64,000 nucleotides of DNA from Ectobius pallidus (Eukaryota > Arthropoda > Insecta > Blattodea > Ectobiidae): NCBI GenBank assembly GCA_964059195.1, contig CAXKWD010000001.1, positions 118,911,751 to 118,975,750 of the forward strand. The letters are read 5' to 3'. Within the stretch, counting starts at the first letter, position 1. Each line of letters starts with the position of its first letter. The notes beneath the pieces were generated by a model, which worked only from the letters and a program-made list of their open reading frames with translations, ran no database searches and had not been told where the DNA came from. The translations under genes were made by a program, and so were the position numbers. Shown one piece after another: positions 61,223 to 64,000 of the stretch.

Positions 61223-62492
61223 TTAAGGATCTTCAAGACTTGTATAAGCTAGGCTATAAGTTAGGAAGAATGTTACTTTAAAGTTGAAGTGCCATTGATT
61301 ATGTGCATTATAGTCCGACAAATTGAAAGTAACCTCCGCGGCCTGCGCTTTCTGCAGCAATTATAGCTTCGTTCCGCGCAGGTTTCATACTAACTTGTAG
61401 GACTATAAAATATACACATACGGTAGAATGAGTGGTACACAGGAAGAGATGGACAGGCCTGCTTTTCATTTCTTTCTAAACCACCAAGTGAAGGGTTTAA
61501 CATTGCAATTCAGCTAGAGTCCAGTATAAAAACAAAACCAGATCTCTAACTACTGAACTACTGGAGCAACTTGTTAACATTGCAACATTTACATACTTAC
61601 ATCTACAGTGAATGCAAATGTATGTAACATATCTGCTGGAGCGTAAGCTACATCGGTACTTCTCTTTATTGCCAATGGTAGTACAACTTCTGTGACAATC
61701 ACCAACCTGATAAAAAAAATCACCAACAACGTACGCACAGCTTTGAACAGCCCATCTGTTATGTGCAGGAGTAGGCAACAAATCAGCATTTATAACTTCT
61801 ACTTTTAATATTTAGCATTGTCTGTATCAAACTGTAAATACAGCTATCATTTATTCCGATGCTTTCAGAATAAAATATAGCCTACACCTGGCTCTTTTGT
61901 GTATAAAACCGTAAAGTCCATATTCCGTTCCCATAAAATGAAATTCTCTATTCATGTTCTGCTGTACTTATCACTATGGACAGAAATAAAGCTATATTGA
62001 TTACCTACAATGGAATTATTCCAATATCAAACAACGAACTGAAAGTAGTATTTGTATTGAAATGAAATTTTAATCGATACAAGCCAACTATGTTTTAATT
62101 AAACAGTAATAAACTGCTTAGTAATAAGTTTTTTGACCTGACATTTACAGGAATTCGTAATAACCTCATGCTAGCGTCGGTTTCATCATGACAGAAGGCA
62201 TTTTCTAGTACTTGCGACAAATTAGAACCCTGCCAAGCGAGGAGGGCGGTCCTAGCCAGTTTACTGTTATTTCCGGACAGAGTGTAATGATGGCACACCT
62301 TAGCATAACTTTAGTTTCTAAGGTCGTAGCGTGTAAAGTAGTTTGTCCACAGTTATGTCTTTTTTACTAATCCCTCCAAGAAAGAGCTAAGGCCTAAGCT
62401 TGTTAGATAAGAAATAGGCCTATAATGAATGAATAAATAAATAAATAAATAGGAAGTCTACAATATTTTATATCACAAATTCAGAGATGACG

Positions 62493-62513
62493 CAAAAAAA
62501 AAAAAAAAAAAAA
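62493..62513. repeat. Poly(A) run
   Basis: About 20 A, preceded by an (AATA)n tract at 62426-62452. Could be a retroposon tail, but no body is recognised. Confidence 0.85.
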
Positions 62514-62671
62514 CCCACAGAGACATGATAATATGTAAGGTAGGTGTCACTTGTGTCTGGGTGGGTCACCGCGGTGCTCCGGTATGAAAACTCTCATTTA
62601 AACCAATGTACTGTATTTCTACCGGCCACCGTCACAAGTGTCCCAAGTATGAAAAAGTTCTTAGATTCACT

Positions 62672-63052
62672 CAAACAAACGGCAGCGAGCCCACCATGAC
62701 CTTCGCGTCAGCTAATTGTCGTAGTTTTTGTCTTCTACGAGAGATGGCAAATCATGGTGTTGGTCAAATCGAAGCTACCTTATTGTTAATTTCTTGAAAC
62801 TATGGATTTTTTATAACACGAATTGAATTCATTTTAGTATGATATTAAAATTAACCCGAACAGGATTTTATATTAAATACAGGTTATTTATTACGTAGTT
62901 TTCAGCTCCTACTCTCAAGGTCTCAAGATCGTTTCGTGTTCGATAATAATCGATACCACACCGATGTCGAAATGAAAAACAGTTTCGAAATGAGTGGCAT
63001 TATGATGCCGTTAAGTCACACGTAATAAGCGTATTACAGTATGGTCGAACTA
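62672..63052 (-). repeat. Dispersed repeat, inverted partner of 30008-30381
   Basis: See 30008-30381. This copy carries different indels, so the two arose independently of each other's decay. A third partial copy is at 8063-8143. Confidence 0.8.
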
Positions 63053-63532
63053 TAATTTTGAAATCTACTAAACTATAGCTTAACATTTATTTGGATAGTA
63101 CACATTAAGTAACTGAACTGTAGAAGAATGTCTATTACAGTTTTTTTTTAATTCAGAAGTTTGTTCTTGGGTAATGAGGTTTATAGATGAGTTTACGGGA
63201 TATTGAGCGAACGAAAGCAATTGCACATGCAATGAGCCGGACAGGGTAATGCAGTTTAATACGATTTCCCCTAATGCCGCCACTTCTCCCTTAAAGGAAG
63301 TGCTTTCAACTGATCACTGCATCCCCACAATATATGTTATGTGCACACAGCCCACATATTTACCCTCAATACTTATTGCACAGAAAGTTAACATTTACTC
63401 GAAATATCGTGTGTTCACACAGAATTAAATATATCTTGAAAAAATGTTTGTGGGTATTCTATGTTTCCTTCATGCTGAAATGAATTTATTTGCTAATCTA
63501 AAAGTTGTGTAATCTTATTAGTACTATAAAAA

Positions 63533-63589
<57 letters not shown>

Positions 63590-63602
63590 TACTACTACTA
63601 GT
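63533..63602. repeat. (ATT)n(ACT)n microsatellite
   Basis: About 18 ATT units followed by five ACT units, ending at the start of a SINE. Confidence 0.95.
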
Positions 63603-63603
63603 A

Positions 63604-64000
63604 GTGTCCACCGCTGTGGCTCAGGGGATGCGTTCAATCCTCTCACGCAGCTGGCCCGGCTTCGATTCCTGGTCGGGACAAGTTGCTTAGGTGAGGTTTT
63701 TTTCCGGGGTTTTCCCTCACCTTTGAGATAAATCTCGGTTAACTTTAGGCCGTCATTATCATCTGCATCCCCATCCTCGCCTTGTTCTGAGTGTGTGTGT
63801 GTGTGAATGGTGTGTCTCGTCGTATGTGTTCGTGTTGTCTCGGCATTGGGCTGATCACTCATCCGTGGAGGCCCTCCATGTCCTTGCCCTTGTCCTTGTC
63901 TGGTCAAAAAAGTATGTAGGCTATGTGATCCAAAGATAATCCCTCTCCCGACAGGTCGCGGCCCTGTAAGGCCCGGGCGGCTTGGGTCGCTTAAATCCTA
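63604..64000 (+). mobile_element. tRNA-derived SINE, family 4, cut by window end
   Basis: Head TCCACCGCTGTGGCTCAGGG (A-box region) and GGCTTCGATTCCTGGTCGGG (B box). Body includes TTTTTTCCGGGGTTTTCCCT and a (TG)n at 63788-63804. The 3' end lies outside the window. Unrelated in sequence to families 1-3 beyond the tRNA head. Confidence 0.8.

Larger units (their letters stand above)
59146..62671. other. No gene recognised outside the TTAA element
   Basis: AT-rich. Two overlapping short minus frames at 61497-61789 carry no recognisable motif. Confidence 0.55.

Noticed and set aside
63505..63907. Frames with poly-leucine or poly-isoleucine
   Set aside because: Translation of the ATT/ACT array and the adjoining SINE.
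1..64000. CRISPR arrays, bacterial operons or prophage
   Set aside because: No regularly spaced repeats, no dense coding and pervasive eukaryotic transposons throughout.

Overview
The window reads as intergenic or intronic DNA from a large, AT-rich, repeat-filled animal genome. The tRNA-derived SINEs, mariner, hAT and TTAA-type elements, LINE fragments, a BEL/Pao retrotransposon and the very frequent TAGGCCTA motif point to an insect. A cockroach or termite (Blattodea) is my best inference, but no host gene fixes it. I found no convincing host protein-coding exon, no functional tRNA or rRNA gene and no CRISPR array in 64 kb.

The centrepiece is a complete, very young LTR retrotransposon of the BEL/Pao superfamily at 49336-56512, on the minus strand. 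It has two 1239-bp LTRs that differ at one position that I could find. They start and end TGTTCC...GGAACA, and a perfect 5-bp target duplication (CACTG) flanks the element. Between them lies one open frame of 1333 codons (50740-54741). It encodes a Gag-like DUF1759 region, zinc knuckles, an aspartic protease, an integrase and the BEL-specific C-terminal domain. The reverse transcriptase and most of RNase H are missing, yet the frame stays open across the gap. The element therefore cannot copy itself, but it appears to have moved recently, presumably using another element's enzyme.

Around it is a patchwork of smaller elements. From left to right: SINE pieces (about 389, 1901), a 3' LINE fragment (3123-3905, minus), a 220-bp tandem duplication (4383-4800), two mariner fragments back to back (8371-8900), a 41-bp dead-on-arrival retro-insertion (10661-10701), a hAT MITE (13200-13447), a full GC-rich SINE with target duplications (17056-17610), a SINE (21205-21522), a hAT-like element (22932-23335), a mariner 3' end (24450-24840), a SINE on minus (26570-26745), and two copies of an unnamed repeat at 34396 and 36765. 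The first of those copies has been hit by an intact SINE.

Further right are a long foldback (39342-39523), a hAT-like element with a perfect 8-bp duplication (39878-40523), an inverted-repeat element (41016-41418), a SINE between two ATT arrays (43464-43770), a TTAA element (44420-44659), a foldback (44793-45059), and a hAT-like element (45821-47173) carrying a nested, internally deleted mariner (45940-46825). After the BEL element come a LINE C-terminal fragment (58716-58905), a TTAA-bounded element (60388-61222), an inverted copy of the 30-kb repeat (62672-63052) and a SINE cut by the window edge (63604).

Nothing here forms an operon or pathway. The story is one of successive transposon invasions, with the BEL element and the SINE at 34542 among the youngest layers and the mariner and LINE pieces among the decayed ones.
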